From the NCBI GenBank assembly GCA_032622095.1, contig CP136061.1:171061107-171125106 (forward strand): a stretch of DNA of 64,000 bases, in the 5' to 3' direction. Positions 34,480 through 47,821 of the stretch are shown here, piece by piece (the first letter of the stretch is position 1; the number at the start of each line of letters is the position of its first letter). Source of the stretch: Siphonodentalium dalli. Its lineage: Eukaryota; Mollusca; Scaphopoda; Gadilida; Siphonodentaliidae. A program made the translations under genes and the position numbers. The notes below the pieces were generated by a model. That model saw only the letters and a list, made by a program, of their open reading frames with translations. It ran no database searches and was not told the origin of the DNA.

Positions 34480-34707
34480 CTTAATATGTAACCTTTCACA
34501 GCCATTAAATTGCCATTATTATAAGAAAGTTAACGGCCATTAAAGCTAAATTATTTTAATGGGTATGTGTATGGCCATTAAATTAACTGGGGTAATGGGC
34601 ATTAAATGAAGGCGGGAACTAAAGGCCATTAAAAAATTAATGGCAACATTCTGTGTTTAATTGCCATTAAAACCCCTTTAAAATCCCATGAAAGGTTACA
34701 TATTAAG
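34480..34707. repeat. 19-bp perfect inverted repeat with 190-bp loop
   Basis: The left arm at 34480-34498 reads CTTAATATGTAACCTTTCA, and its exact reverse complement lies at 34689-34707. The flanks of both arms carry CCATTAAA words, so the symmetry may extend imperfectly outward. This suggests a foldback or MITE-like core. No target-site duplication was identified. Confidence 0.85.
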
Positions 34708-34727
34708 GCCCATTAAATATAATGGGC
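34708..34727. repeat. short palindrome GCCCATT / AATGGGC
   Basis: Seven-base arms GCCCATT (34708-34714) and AATGGGC (34721-34727) flank an AAATAT loop, directly after the right arm of the 19-bp inverted repeat. It is the cleanest of the hairpins made by opposite-facing CATTAA motifs. Confidence 0.75.
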
Positions 34728-34987
34728 ATTAAAATGGGTCATTATAATGGGCATTAATTTTGGGAGGTAAATTTTGATGCCCATTAAATTTATGGGGGCA
34801 GGGTGCCCACAAAATTGATGGCCATTAAATACAGCCTATATTTAATGGTTGGTTCATGGGGCATAATAAGGCCCATTAAATATGATGGGTATGAAAAACT
34901 GGTCATAAACAGAATGAGGTCTCCAGAGGGTGAGTTTGGCGACGCTGGTCCGCTTCACTGAAATGACTAGACACTTTATCTCCAAAC

Positions 34988-35275
34988 TTCGAAAAGTATG
35001 AACAGAACAACATACATATTGGCCTACATTATAAAATATCGACACAATACCTCACCAAAACCCAGGTAAATATTATAGGGGCATCAAATACGAACACAAT
35101 GACGCAAAAATTAGCTAGATATCTCAAAAATTGGCCGAGATATGGCGACTTTTCTATCCACGTCACCAAATTTCGAGGCATGGGTGGAGGTCACATCAGA
35201 ACGTTCAAACTGAACACAGAAATGTCAATAAACCATACTATCGACATACCAATCAATTTCGCGCGATTCCCTTAT
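34988..35275. repeat. partial first satellite unit (last 288 bp)
   Basis: The match to later units begins at TTCGAAAAGTATGAAC (34988; equivalent bases at 36382). Just upstream the sequence reads TTTATCTCCAAAC, unlike the GGCGAGAGATA that precedes the same point in all other units. This is the left array junction. Confidence 0.9.
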
Positions 35276-35305
35276 TATACTTCCATATTTTAATATGGAA
35301 GTATA
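35276..35305. repeat. unit-boundary hairpin, 14-bp arms
   Basis: The left arm TATACTTCCATATT (35276-35289) and right arm AATATGGAAGTATA (35292-35305) are perfect complements around a TT loop. It is preceded by TTAT and followed by TTGTTATTC. The same hairpin occurs once in every unit and also begins the diverged relatives at 49066 and 63297. I therefore use it as the element boundary. Confidence 0.95.
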
Positions 35306-35316
35306 TTGTTATTCAA

Positions 35317-35356
35317 TTTTTTATTTTTTTCCAATATTATTATTATTATTATTATT
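35317..35356. repeat. T-rich tract followed by (ATT)7 microsatellite
   Basis: A 14-bp T-rich run (35317-35330) is followed by CCAAT and seven ATT repeats (35336-35356). Repeat number looks constant across all array copies. In the last copy a second hairpin element starts inside this tract (63297), and the mini-element in the chimeric copy ends in a longer ATT run just before the next hairpin (49272-49291). Confidence 0.92.
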
Positions 35357-35754
35357 CTTAGCAAATTTGTAACTCTTATATCTCTGGAAGTACAATATAT
35401 AGAGATCTGGAATTTCGTACGTATATAGACCTATACTAATTCTAGGTCAATAGACTATATAGGATATTGTCCGCCCTTGATTTACAGAGTTATCTCCCCT
35501 TTTGTGAAAAATTTGGATGCTGTATCTCGAAAAGTATGAGCAGCAGAGACTCCAAATTTGGACCACATGTACAACTCATTATGTCCTATTGGGTGAATGC
35601 ATTACAATTTATATCCGCGCTTTCGCCACAGAGTTGTCGCCCATGGTTCGCAAAACTCGATTTATTTCATATCCTACGTCTGGCTATGGCATGTAAAGTA
35701 TCCAGATTTGAGATCTTCTATGCAGTTGATCATTAGCAACTTGATACGAAAAAA

Positions 35755-35979
35755 AGTTTTGAACAGGGACGGACTTATATTTTTGGGGTTTGGGTGGGGG
35801 CAAAATTTTCGCAATTTTTTTTTTGCGATGATTTCAACTATTTTTACTGTGGTGTATCTATAGGACGTACTAATGATCCTCCTGAAAGAATTTTGGAAAT
35901 CGGTTGAAAAATGTCCAAGTTACAGACCATCGAATATTGTATTCATACATCAATTGAGGAGAAAGTGCTTTTGACTCTA
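35755..35979. repeat. 304-bp module, copy A inside the satellite unit
   Basis: This stretch runs through a G-rich GGGTGGGGGC patch, a T10 run, GCGATGATTTCAAC, GTATCTATA (35854) and AATCGGTTGAAAAATG. The same landmarks recur 304 bp downstream in module B, and a closer copy is found in the diverged flank at 63553-63856. The left edge is uncertain. Confidence 0.75.
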
Positions 35980-36283
35980 TCTCCTCCTAGACGACGCACA
36001 TAAACTGGATTTGGTTTATGTGAGCGTCTTGTCCATAGAGAGAAGATGAAATGGTGAAATATTGACCAAGATCCAATGAAAATTGTCCGCTCTAGGGAGG
36101 GGGGTCAAAATTTGTCAAATTTTTTTTGTCGCTGATTTGAACCAAAATTGTTGTGAAGTATCTATAAGATGTACTGAGTGTCATTATGAGTGAATTTTAT
36201 GAATCGGTTGAGAAATGTAGAAATTGTGGCCACTTCATTTTTTTCAAGTTTACAGAAAATGCACTATGAATTTAAATTCCTTC
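35980..36283. repeat. 304-bp module, copy B inside the satellite unit
   Basis: It starts TCTCCTCCTAGACG and carries AATTGTCCGCTCTAGGG, GTCAAATTTTTTTTGTCGC, GTATCTATA (36158, exactly 304 bp after the copy in module A) and AATCGGTTGAGAAATG. Identity to module A is partial, so the duplication is old and predates array growth. Confidence 0.75.
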
Positions 36284-36554
36284 AACCAATCGTCACGTGT
36301 TTGGTGTCATTCGATGGGGAATTTCTAGTACTTCTAAACGATTACCTACTTGCCGTATTATGTCGATAGAGGCGAGAGATATTCGAAAAGTATGAACAGA
36401 ACAACATACATATTGGCCTACATTATAAAATATCGACACAATACCTCACCAAAACCCAGGTAAATATTATAGGGGCATCAAATACGAACACAATGACGCA
36501 AAAATTAGCTAGATATCTCAAAAATTGGCCGAGATATGGCGACTTTTCTATCCA

Positions 36555-36594
36555 CGTCACCAAATTTCGAGGCATGGGTGGAGGTCACATCAGA
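36555..36594. repeat. conserved 3' block of the satellite unit
   Basis: The block reads CGTCACCAAATTTCGAGGC and continues with a GGGTGG patch and GTCACAT. It also occurs, diverged, at 48922-48959 in the foreign part of the chimeric copy, with the same distance order to a downstream hairpin. It therefore marks the 3' part of the element family. Confidence 0.75.
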
Positions 36595-39500
36595 ACGTTC
36601 AAACTGAACACAGAAATGTCAATAAACCATACTATCGACATACCAATCAATTTCGCGCGATTCCCTTATTATACTTCCATATTTTAATATGGAAGTATAT
36701 TGTTATTCAATTTTTTATTTTTTTCCAATATTATTATTATTATTATTATTCTTAGCAAATTTGTAACTCTTATATCTCTGGAAGTACAATATATAGAGAT
36801 CTGGAATTTCGTACGTATATAGACCTATACTAATTCTAGGTCAATAGACTATATAGGATATTGTCCGCCCTTGATTTACAGAGTTATCTCCCCTTTTGTG
36901 AAAAATTTGGATGCTGTATCTCGAAAAGTATGAGCAGCAGAGACTCCAAATTTGGACCACATGTACAACTCATTATGTCCTATTGGGTGAATGCATTACA
37001 ATTTATATCCGCGCTTTCGCCACAGAGTTGTCGCCCATGGTTCGCAAAACTCGATTTATTTCATATCCTACGTCTGGCTATGGCATGTAAAGTATCCAGA
37101 TTTGAGATCTTCTATGCAGTTGATCATTAGCAACTTGATACGAAAAAAAGTTTTGAACAGGGACGGACTTATATTTTTGGGGTTTGGGTGGGGGCAAAAT
37201 TTTCGCAATTTTTTTTTTGCGATGATTTCAACTATTTTTACTGTGGTGTATCTATAGGACGTACTAATGATCCTCCTGAAAGAATTTTGGAAATCGGTTG
37301 AAAAATGTCCAAGTTACAGACCATCGAATATTGTATTCATACATCAATTGAGGAGAAAGTGCTTTTGACTCTATCTCCTCCTAGACGACGCACATAAACT
37401 GGATTTGGTTTATGTGAGCGTCTTGTCCATAGAGAGAAGATGAAATGGTGAAATATTGACCAAGATCCAATGAAAATTGTCCGCTCTAGGGAGGGGGGTC
37501 AAAATTTGTCAAATTTTTTTTGTCGCTGATTTGAACCAAAATTGTTGTGAAGTATCTATAAGATGTACTGAGTGTCATTATGAGTGAATTTTATGAATCG
37601 GTTGAGAAATGTAGAAATTGTGGCCACTTCATTTTTTTCAAGTTTACAGAAAATGCACTATGAATTTAAATTCCTTCAACCAATCGTCACGTGTTTGGTG
37701 TCATTCGATGGGGAATTTCTAGTACTTCTAAACGATTACCTACTTGCCGTATTATGTCGATAGAGGCGAGAGATATTCGAAAAGTATGAACAGAACAACA
37801 TACATATTGGCCTACATTATAAAATATCGACACAATACCTCACCAAAACCCAGGTAAATATTATAGGGGCATCAAATACGAACACAATGACGCAAAAATT
37901 AGCTAGATATCTCAAAAATTGGCCGAGATATGGCGACTTTTCTATCCACGTCACCAAATTTCGAGGCATGGGTGGAGGTCACATCAGAACGTTCAAACTG
38001 AACACAGAAATGTCAATAAACCATACTATCGACATACCAATCAATTTCGCGCGATTCCCTTATTATACTTCCATATTTTAATATGGAAGTATATTGTTAT
38101 TCAATTTTTTATTTTTTTCCAATATTATTATTATTATTATTATTCTTAGCAAATTTGTAACTCTTATATCTCTGGAAGTACAATATATAGAGATCTGGAA
38201 TTTCGTACGTATATAGACCTATACTAATTCTAGGTCAATAGACTATATAGGATATTGTCCGCCCTTGATTTACAGAGTTATCTCCCCTTTTGTGAAAAAT
38301 TTGGATGCTGTATCTCGAAAAGTATGAGCAGCAGAGACTCCAAATTTGGACCACATGTACAACTCATTATGTCCTATTGGGTGAATGCATTACAATTTAT
38401 ATCCGCGCTTTCGCCACAGAGTTGTCGCCCATGGTTCGCAAAACTCGATTTATTTCATATCCTACGTCTGGCTATGGCATGTAAAGTATCCAGATTTGAG
38501 ATCTTCTATGCAGTTGATCATTAGCAACTTGATACGAAAAAAAGTTTTGAACAGGGACGGACTTATATTTTTGGGGTTTGGGTGGGGGCAAAATTTTCGC
38601 AATTTTTTTTTTGCGATGATTTCAACTATTTTTACTGTGGTGTATCTATAGGACGTACTAATGATCCTCCTGAAAGAATTTTGGAAATCGGTTGAAAAAT
38701 GTCCAAGTTACAGACCATCGAATATTGTATTCATACATCAATTGAGGAGAAAGTGCTTTTGACTCTATCTCCTCCTAGACGACGCACATAAACTGGATTT
38801 GGTTTATGTGAGCGTCTTGTCCATAGAGAGAAGATGAAATGGTGAAATATTGACCAAGATCCAATGAAAATTGTCCGCTCTAGGGAGGGGGGTCAAAATT
38901 TGTCAAATTTTTTTTGTCGCTGATTTGAACCAAAATTGTTGTGAAGTATCTATAAGATGTACTGAGTGTCATTATGAGTGAATTTTATGAATCGGTTGAG
39001 AAATGTAGAAATTGTGGCCACTTCATTTTTTTCAAGTTTACAGAAAATGCACTATGAATTTAAATTCCTTCAACCAATCGTCACGTGTTTGGTGTCATTC
39101 GATGGGGAATTTCTAGTACTTCTAAACGATTACCTACTTGCCGTATTATGTCGATAGAGGCGAGAGATATTCGAAAAGTATGAACAGAACAACATACATA
39201 TTGGCCTACATTATAAAATATCGACACAATACCTCACCAAAACCCAGGTAAATATTATAGGGGCATCAAATACGAACACAATGACGCAAAAATTAGCTAG
39301 ATATCTCAAAAATTGGCCGAGATATGGCGACTTTTCTATCCACGTCACCAAATTTCGAGGCATGGGTGGAGGTCACATCAGAACGTTCAAACTGAACACA
39401 GAAATGTCAATAAACCATACTATCGACATACCAATCAATTTCGCGCGATTCCCTTATTATACTTCCATATTTTAATATGGAAGTATATTGTTATTCAATT

Positions 39501-42500
39501 TTTTATTTTTTTCCAATATTATTATTATTATTATTATTCTTAGCAAATTTGTAACTCTTATATCTCTGGAAGTACAATATATAGAGATCTGGAATTTCGT
39601 ACGTATATAGACCTATACTAATTCTAGGTCAATAGACTATATAGGATATTGTCCGCCCTTGATTTACAGAGTTATCTCCCCTTTTGTGAAAAATTTGGAT
39701 GCTGTATCTCGAAAAGTATGAGCAGCAGAGACTCCAAATTTGGACCACATGTACAACTCATTATGTCCTATTGGGTGAATGCATTACAATTTATATCCGC
39801 GCTTTCGCCACAGAGTTGTCGCCCATGGTTCGCAAAACTCGATTTATTTCATATCCTACGTCTGGCTATGGCATGTAAAGTATCCAGATTTGAGATCTTC
39901 TATGCAGTTGATCATTAGCAACTTGATACGAAAAAAAGTTTTGAACAGGGACGGACTTATATTTTTGGGGTTTGGGTGGGGGCAAAATTTTCGCAATTTT
40001 TTTTTTGCGATGATTTCAACTATTTTTACTGTGGTGTATCTATAGGACGTACTAATGATCCTCCTGAAAGAATTTTGGAAATCGGTTGAAAAATGTCCAA
40101 GTTACAGACCATCGAATATTGTATTCATACATCAATTGAGGAGAAAGTGCTTTTGACTCTATCTCCTCCTAGACGACGCACATAAACTGGATTTGGTTTA
40201 TGTGAGCGTCTTGTCCATAGAGAGAAGATGAAATGGTGAAATATTGACCAAGATCCAATGAAAATTGTCCGCTCTAGGGAGGGGGGTCAAAATTTGTCAA
40301 ATTTTTTTTGTCGCTGATTTGAACCAAAATTGTTGTGAAGTATCTATAAGATGTACTGAGTGTCATTATGAGTGAATTTTATGAATCGGTTGAGAAATGT
40401 AGAAATTGTGGCCACTTCATTTTTTTCAAGTTTACAGAAAATGCACTATGAATTTAAATTCCTTCAACCAATCGTCACGTGTTTGGTGTCATTCGATGGG
40501 GAATTTCTAGTACTTCTAAACGATTACCTACTTGCCGTATTATGTCGATAGAGGCGAGAGATATTCGAAAAGTATGAACAGAACAACATACATATTGGCC
40601 TACATTATAAAATATCGACACAATACCTCACCAAAACCCAGGTAAATATTATAGGGGCATCAAATACGAACACAATGACGCAAAAATTAGCTAGATATCT
40701 CAAAAATTGGCCGAGATATGGCGACTTTTCTATCCACGTCACCAAATTTCGAGGCATGGGTGGAGGTCACATCAGAACGTTCAAACTGAACACAGAAATG
40801 TCAATAAACCATACTATCGACATACCAATCAATTTCGCGCGATTCCCTTATTATACTTCCATATTTTAATATGGAAGTATATTGTTATTCAATTTTTTAT
40901 TTTTTTCCAATATTATTATTATTATTATTATTCTTAGCAAATTTGTAACTCTTATATCTCTGGAAGTACAATATATAGAGATCTGGAATTTCGTACGTAT
41001 ATAGACCTATACTAATTCTAGGTCAATAGACTATATAGGATATTGTCCGCCCTTGATTTACAGAGTTATCTCCCCTTTTGTGAAAAATTTGGATGCTGTA
41101 TCTCGAAAAGTATGAGCAGCAGAGACTCCAAATTTGGACCACATGTACAACTCATTATGTCCTATTGGGTGAATGCATTACAATTTATATCCGCGCTTTC
41201 GCCACAGAGTTGTCGCCCATGGTTCGCAAAACTCGATTTATTTCATATCCTACGTCTGGCTATGGCATGTAAAGTATCCAGATTTGAGATCTTCTATGCA
41301 GTTGATCATTAGCAACTTGATACGAAAAAAAGTTTTGAACAGGGACGGACTTATATTTTTGGGGTTTGGGTGGGGGCAAAATTTTCGCAATTTTTTTTTT
41401 GCGATGATTTCAACTATTTTTACTGTGGTGTATCTATAGGACGTACTAATGATCCTCCTGAAAGAATTTTGGAAATCGGTTGAAAAATGTCCAAGTTACA
41501 GACCATCGAATATTGTATTCATACATCAATTGAGGAGAAAGTGCTTTTGACTCTATCTCCTCCTAGACGACGCACATAAACTGGATTTGGTTTATGTGAG
41601 CGTCTTGTCCATAGAGAGAAGATGAAATGGTGAAATATTGACCAAGATCCAATGAAAATTGTCCGCTCTAGGGAGGGGGGTCAAAATTTGTCAAATTTTT
41701 TTTGTCGCTGATTTGAACCAAAATTGTTGTGAAGTATCTATAAGATGTACTGAGTGTCATTATGAGTGAATTTTATGAATCGGTTGAGAAATGTAGAAAT
41801 TGTGGCCACTTCATTTTTTTCAAGTTTACAGAAAATGCACTATGAATTTAAATTCCTTCAACCAATCGTCACGTGTTTGGTGTCATTCGATGGGGAATTT
41901 CTAGTACTTCTAAACGATTACCTACTTGCCGTATTATGTCGATAGAGGCGAGAGATATTCGAAAAGTATGAACAGAACAACATACATATTGGCCTACATT
42001 ATAAAATATCGACACAATACCTCACCAAAACCCAGGTAAATATTATAGGGGCATCAAATACGAACACAATGACGCAAAAATTAGCTAGATATCTCAAAAA
42101 TTGGCCGAGATATGGCGACTTTTCTATCCACGTCACCAAATTTCGAGGCATGGGTGGAGGTCACATCAGAACGTTCAAACTGAACACAGAAATGTCAATA
42201 AACCATACTATCGACATACCAATCAATTTCGCGCGATTCCCTTATTATACTTCCATATTTTAATATGGAAGTATATTGTTATTCAATTTTTTATTTTTTT
42301 CCAATATTATTATTATTATTATTATTCTTAGCAAATTTGTAACTCTTATATCTCTGGAAGTACAATATATAGAGATCTGGAATTTCGTACGTATATAGAC
42401 CTATACTAATTCTAGGTCAATAGACTATATAGGATATTGTCCGCCCTTGATTTACAGAGTTATCTCCCCTTTTGTGAAAAATTTGGATGCTGTATCTCGA

Positions 42501-45500
42501 AAAGTATGAGCAGCAGAGACTCCAAATTTGGACCACATGTACAACTCATTATGTCCTATTGGGTGAATGCATTACAATTTATATCCGCGCTTTCGCCACA
42601 GAGTTGTCGCCCATGGTTCGCAAAACTCGATTTATTTCATATCCTACGTCTGGCTATGGCATGTAAAGTATCCAGATTTGAGATCTTCTATGCAGTTGAT
42701 CATTAGCAACTTGATACGAAAAAAAGTTTTGAACAGGGACGGACTTATATTTTTGGGGTTTGGGTGGGGGCAAAATTTTCGCAATTTTTTTTTTGCGATG
42801 ATTTCAACTATTTTTACTGTGGTGTATCTATAGGACGTACTAATGATCCTCCTGAAAGAATTTTGGAAATCGGTTGAAAAATGTCCAAGTTACAGACCAT
42901 CGAATATTGTATTCATACATCAATTGAGGAGAAAGTGCTTTTGACTCTATCTCCTCCTAGACGACGCACATAAACTGGATTTGGTTTATGTGAGCGTCTT
43001 GTCCATAGAGAGAAGATGAAATGGTGAAATATTGACCAAGATCCAATGAAAATTGTCCGCTCTAGGGAGGGGGGTCAAAATTTGTCAAATTTTTTTTGTC
43101 GCTGATTTGAACCAAAATTGTTGTGAAGTATCTATAAGATGTACTGAGTGTCATTATGAGTGAATTTTATGAATCGGTTGAGAAATGTAGAAATTGTGGC
43201 CACTTCATTTTTTTCAAGTTTACAGAAAATGCACTATGAATTTAAATTCCTTCAACCAATCGTCACGTGTTTGGTGTCATTCGATGGGGAATTTCTAGTA
43301 CTTCTAAACGATTACCTACTTGCCGTATTATGTCGATAGAGGCGAGAGATATTCGAAAAGTATGAACAGAACAACATACATATTGGCCTACATTATAAAA
43401 TATCGACACAATACCTCACCAAAACCCAGGTAAATATTATAGGGGCATCAAATACGAACACAATGACGCAAAAATTAGCTAGATATCTCAAAAATTGGCC
43501 GAGATATGGCGACTTTTCTATCCACGTCACCAAATTTCGAGGCATGGGTGGAGGTCACATCAGAACGTTCAAACTGAACACAGAAATGTCAATAAACCAT
43601 ACTATCGACATACCAATCAATTTCGCGCGATTCCCTTATTATACTTCCATATTTTAATATGGAAGTATATTGTTATTCAATTTTTTATTTTTTTCCAATA
43701 TTATTATTATTATTATTATTCTTAGCAAATTTGTAACTCTTATATCTCTGGAAGTACAATATATAGAGATCTGGAATTTCGTACGTATATAGACCTATAC
43801 TAATTCTAGGTCAATAGACTATATAGGATATTGTCCGCCCTTGATTTACAGAGTTATCTCCCCTTTTGTGAAAAATTTGGATGCTGTATCTCGAAAAGTA
43901 TGAGCAGCAGAGACTCCAAATTTGGACCACATGTACAACTCATTATGTCCTATTGGGTGAATGCATTACAATTTATATCCGCGCTTTCGCCACAGAGTTG
44001 TCGCCCATGGTTCGCAAAACTCGATTTATTTCATATCCTACGTCTGGCTATGGCATGTAAAGTATCCAGATTTGAGATCTTCTATGCAGTTGATCATTAG
44101 CAACTTGATACGAAAAAAAGTTTTGAACAGGGACGGACTTATATTTTTGGGGTTTGGGTGGGGGCAAAATTTTCGCAATTTTTTTTTTGCGATGATTTCA
44201 ACTATTTTTACTGTGGTGTATCTATAGGACGTACTAATGATCCTCCTGAAAGAATTTTGGAAATCGGTTGAAAAATGTCCAAGTTACAGACCATCGAATA
44301 TTGTATTCATACATCAATTGAGGAGAAAGTGCTTTTGACTCTATCTCCTCCTAGACGACGCACATAAACTGGATTTGGTTTATGTGAGCGTCTTGTCCAT
44401 AGAGAGAAGATGAAATGGTGAAATATTGACCAAGATCCAATGAAAATTGTCCGCTCTAGGGAGGGGGGTCAAAATTTGTCAAATTTTTTTTGTCGCTGAT
44501 TTGAACCAAAATTGTTGTGAAGTATCTATAAGATGTACTGAGTGTCATTATGAGTGAATTTTATGAATCGGTTGAGAAATGTAGAAATTGTGGCCACTTC
44601 ATTTTTTTCAAGTTTACAGAAAATGCACTATGAATTTAAATTCCTTCAACCAATCGTCACGTGTTTGGTGTCATTCGATGGGGAATTTCTAGTACTTCTA
44701 AACGATTACCTACTTGCCGTATTATGTCGATAGAGGCGAGAGATATTCGAAAAGTATGAACAGAACAACATACATATTGGCCTACATTATAAAATATCGA
44801 CACAATACCTCACCAAAACCCAGGTAAATATTATAGGGGCATCAAATACGAACACAATGACGCAAAAATTAGCTAGATATCTCAAAAATTGGCCGAGATA
44901 TGGCGACTTTTCTATCCACGTCACCAAATTTCGAGGCATGGGTGGAGGTCACATCAGAACGTTCAAACTGAACACAGAAATGTCAATAAACCATACTATC
45001 GACATACCAATCAATTTCGCGCGATTCCCTTATTATACTTCCATATTTTAATATGGAAGTATATTGTTATTCAATTTTTTATTTTTTTCCAATATTATTA
45101 TTATTATTATTATTCTTAGCAAATTTGTAACTCTTATATCTCTGGAAGTACAATATATAGAGATCTGGAATTTCGTACGTATATAGACCTATACTAATTC
45201 TAGGTCAATAGACTATATAGGATATTGTCCGCCCTTGATTTACAGAGTTATCTCCCCTTTTGTGAAAAATTTGGATGCTGTATCTCGAAAAGTATGAGCA
45301 GCAGAGACTCCAAATTTGGACCACATGTACAACTCATTATGTCCTATTGGGTGAATGCATTACAATTTATATCCGCGCTTTCGCCACAGAGTTGTCGCCC
45401 ATGGTTCGCAAAACTCGATTTATTTCATATCCTACGTCTGGCTATGGCATGTAAAGTATCCAGATTTGAGATCTTCTATGCAGTTGATCATTAGCAACTT

Positions 45501-47821
45501 GATACGAAAAAAAGTTTTGAACAGGGACGGACTTATATTTTTGGGGTTTGGGTGGGGGCAAAATTTTCGCAATTTTTTTTTTGCGATGATTTCAACTATT
45601 TTTACTGTGGTGTATCTATAGGACGTACTAATGATCCTCCTGAAAGAATTTTGGAAATCGGTTGAAAAATGTCCAAGTTACAGACCATCGAATATTGTAT
45701 TCATACATCAATTGAGGAGAAAGTGCTTTTGACTCTATCTCCTCCTAGACGACGCACATAAACTGGATTTGGTTTATGTGAGCGTCTTGTCCATAGAGAG
45801 AAGATGAAATGGTGAAATATTGACCAAGATCCAATGAAAATTGTCCGCTCTAGGGAGGGGGGTCAAAATTTGTCAAATTTTTTTTGTCGCTGATTTGAAC
45901 CAAAATTGTTGTGAAGTATCTATAAGATGTACTGAGTGTCATTATGAGTGAATTTTATGAATCGGTTGAGAAATGTAGAAATTGTGGCCACTTCATTTTT
46001 TTCAAGTTTACAGAAAATGCACTATGAATTTAAATTCCTTCAACCAATCGTCACGTGTTTGGTGTCATTCGATGGGGAATTTCTAGTACTTCTAAACGAT
46101 TACCTACTTGCCGTATTATGTCGATAGAGGCGAGAGATATTCGAAAAGTATGAACAGAACAACATACATATTGGCCTACATTATAAAATATCGACACAAT
46201 ACCTCACCAAAACCCAGGTAAATATTATAGGGGCATCAAATACGAACACAATGACGCAAAAATTAGCTAGATATCTCAAAAATTGGCCGAGATATGGCGA
46301 CTTTTCTATCCACGTCACCAAATTTCGAGGCATGGGTGGAGGTCACATCAGAACGTTCAAACTGAACACAGAAATGTCAATAAACCATACTATCGACATA
46401 CCAATCAATTTCGCGCGATTCCCTTATTATACTTCCATATTTTAATATGGAAGTATATTGTTATTCAATTTTTTATTTTTTTCCAATATTATTATTATTA
46501 TTATTATTCTTAGCAAATTTGTAACTCTTATATCTCTGGAAGTACAATATATAGAGATCTGGAATTTCGTACGTATATAGACCTATACTAATTCTAGGTC
46601 AATAGACTATATAGGATATTGTCCGCCCTTGATTTACAGAGTTATCTCCCCTTTTGTGAAAAATTTGGATGCTGTATCTCGAAAAGTATGAGCAGCAGAG
46701 ACTCCAAATTTGGACCACATGTACAACTCATTATGTCCTATTGGGTGAATGCATTACAATTTATATCCGCGCTTTCGCCACAGAGTTGTCGCCCATGGTT
46801 CGCAAAACTCGATTTATTTCATATCCTACGTCTGGCTATGGCATGTAAAGTATCCAGATTTGAGATCTTCTATGCAGTTGATCATTAGCAACTTGATACG
46901 AAAAAAAGTTTTGAACAGGGACGGACTTATATTTTTGGGGTTTGGGTGGGGGCAAAATTTTCGCAATTTTTTTTTTGCGATGATTTCAACTATTTTTACT
47001 GTGGTGTATCTATAGGACGTACTAATGATCCTCCTGAAAGAATTTTGGAAATCGGTTGAAAAATGTCCAAGTTACAGACCATCGAATATTGTATTCATAC
47101 ATCAATTGAGGAGAAAGTGCTTTTGACTCTATCTCCTCCTAGACGACGCACATAAACTGGATTTGGTTTATGTGAGCGTCTTGTCCATAGAGAGAAGATG
47201 AAATGGTGAAATATTGACCAAGATCCAATGAAAATTGTCCGCTCTAGGGAGGGGGGTCAAAATTTGTCAAATTTTTTTTGTCGCTGATTTGAACCAAAAT
47301 TGTTGTGAAGTATCTATAAGATGTACTGAGTGTCATTATGAGTGAATTTTATGAATCGGTTGAGAAATGTAGAAATTGTGGCCACTTCATTTTTTTCAAG
47401 TTTACAGAAAATGCACTATGAATTTAAATTCCTTCAACCAATCGTCACGTGTTTGGTGTCATTCGATGGGGAATTTCTAGTACTTCTAAACGATTACCTA
47501 CTTGCCGTATTATGTCGATAGAGGCGAGAGATATTCGAAAAGTATGAACAGAACAACATACATATTGGCCTACATTATAAAATATCGACACAATACCTCA
47601 CCAAAACCCAGGTAAATATTATAGGGGCATCAAATACGAACACAATGACGCAAAAATTAGCTAGATATCTCAAAAATTGGCCGAGATATGGCGACTTTTC
47701 TATCCACGTCACCAAATTTCGAGGCATGGGTGGAGGTCACATCAGAACGTTCAAACTGAACACAGAAATGTCAATAAACCATACTATCGACATACCAATC
47801 AATTTCGCGCGATTCCCTTAT

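Larger units (their letters stand above)
34394..34885. repeat. CATTAA/TTAATG-studded degenerate repeat
   Basis: At least 15 CATTAA words, mostly in the context GCCCATTAAA, and several inverted TTTAATGGGC words occur in under 500 bp. At the left end three copies follow at about 11-bp spacing (CCCATTAAATG, CCCATTAAAGG, CCCATTAATG); further in, the spacing becomes irregular. Both orientations are mixed, so the region has many short hairpin options. It could be a decayed tandem repeat or a foldback mobile element. I do not recognise a named family. Confidence 0.7.
34381..34987. other. spacer between the two tandem arrays
   Basis: The minisatellite stops near 34380 and the 1394-bp array starts at 34988. 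The spacer begins TACTGCGCGCACAC, then holds a CATTAA-rich stretch to about 34885. It ends with about 100 bp (34886-34987) that match neither array and show no feature I recognise. No credible gene is present; the minus-strand open frame 34854-35045 straddles the array boundary and has no recognisable domain. Confidence 0.8.
35276..36669. repeat. reference full unit of the 1394-bp satellite
   Basis: First complete hairpin-to-hairpin unit. The order is: hairpin (35276-35305), T-rich tract (35317-35330), (ATT)7 (35336-35356), a block with CTTATATCTC and CAGAGTTATCTCCCC (about 35375-35505), a block with TCTCGAAAAGTATGAGCAG (about 35524), two degenerate 304-bp modules (about 35755-36283), a second TTCGAAAAGTATGAACAG copy (36382), and a 3' block CGTCACCAAATTTCGAGG (36555) followed by CCCTTATTA and the next hairpin. 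No long ORF, no transposase or reverse transcriptase motifs, and no tRNA-like sequence are seen. If derived from a mobile element, it is a non-autonomous one. Confidence 0.9.

Noticed and set aside
35589-35660. RNA polymerase III A and B boxes, which would make the unit a SINE
   Set aside because: GGTTCG at 35645 resembles the start of a B box, but the rest of the consensus fails, and the candidate A box at about 35589 has mismatches at key positions.
36294-36299. CACGTG E-box in each unit
   Set aside because: A single six-base palindrome is expected by chance, and nothing nearby suggests a promoter.
35276-36669. Canonical Helitron
   Set aside because: There is no TC start or CTRR end next to the hairpin and no Rep/helicase coding. 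Only the general layout is reminiscent, so it is kept as a hypothesis in the findings.
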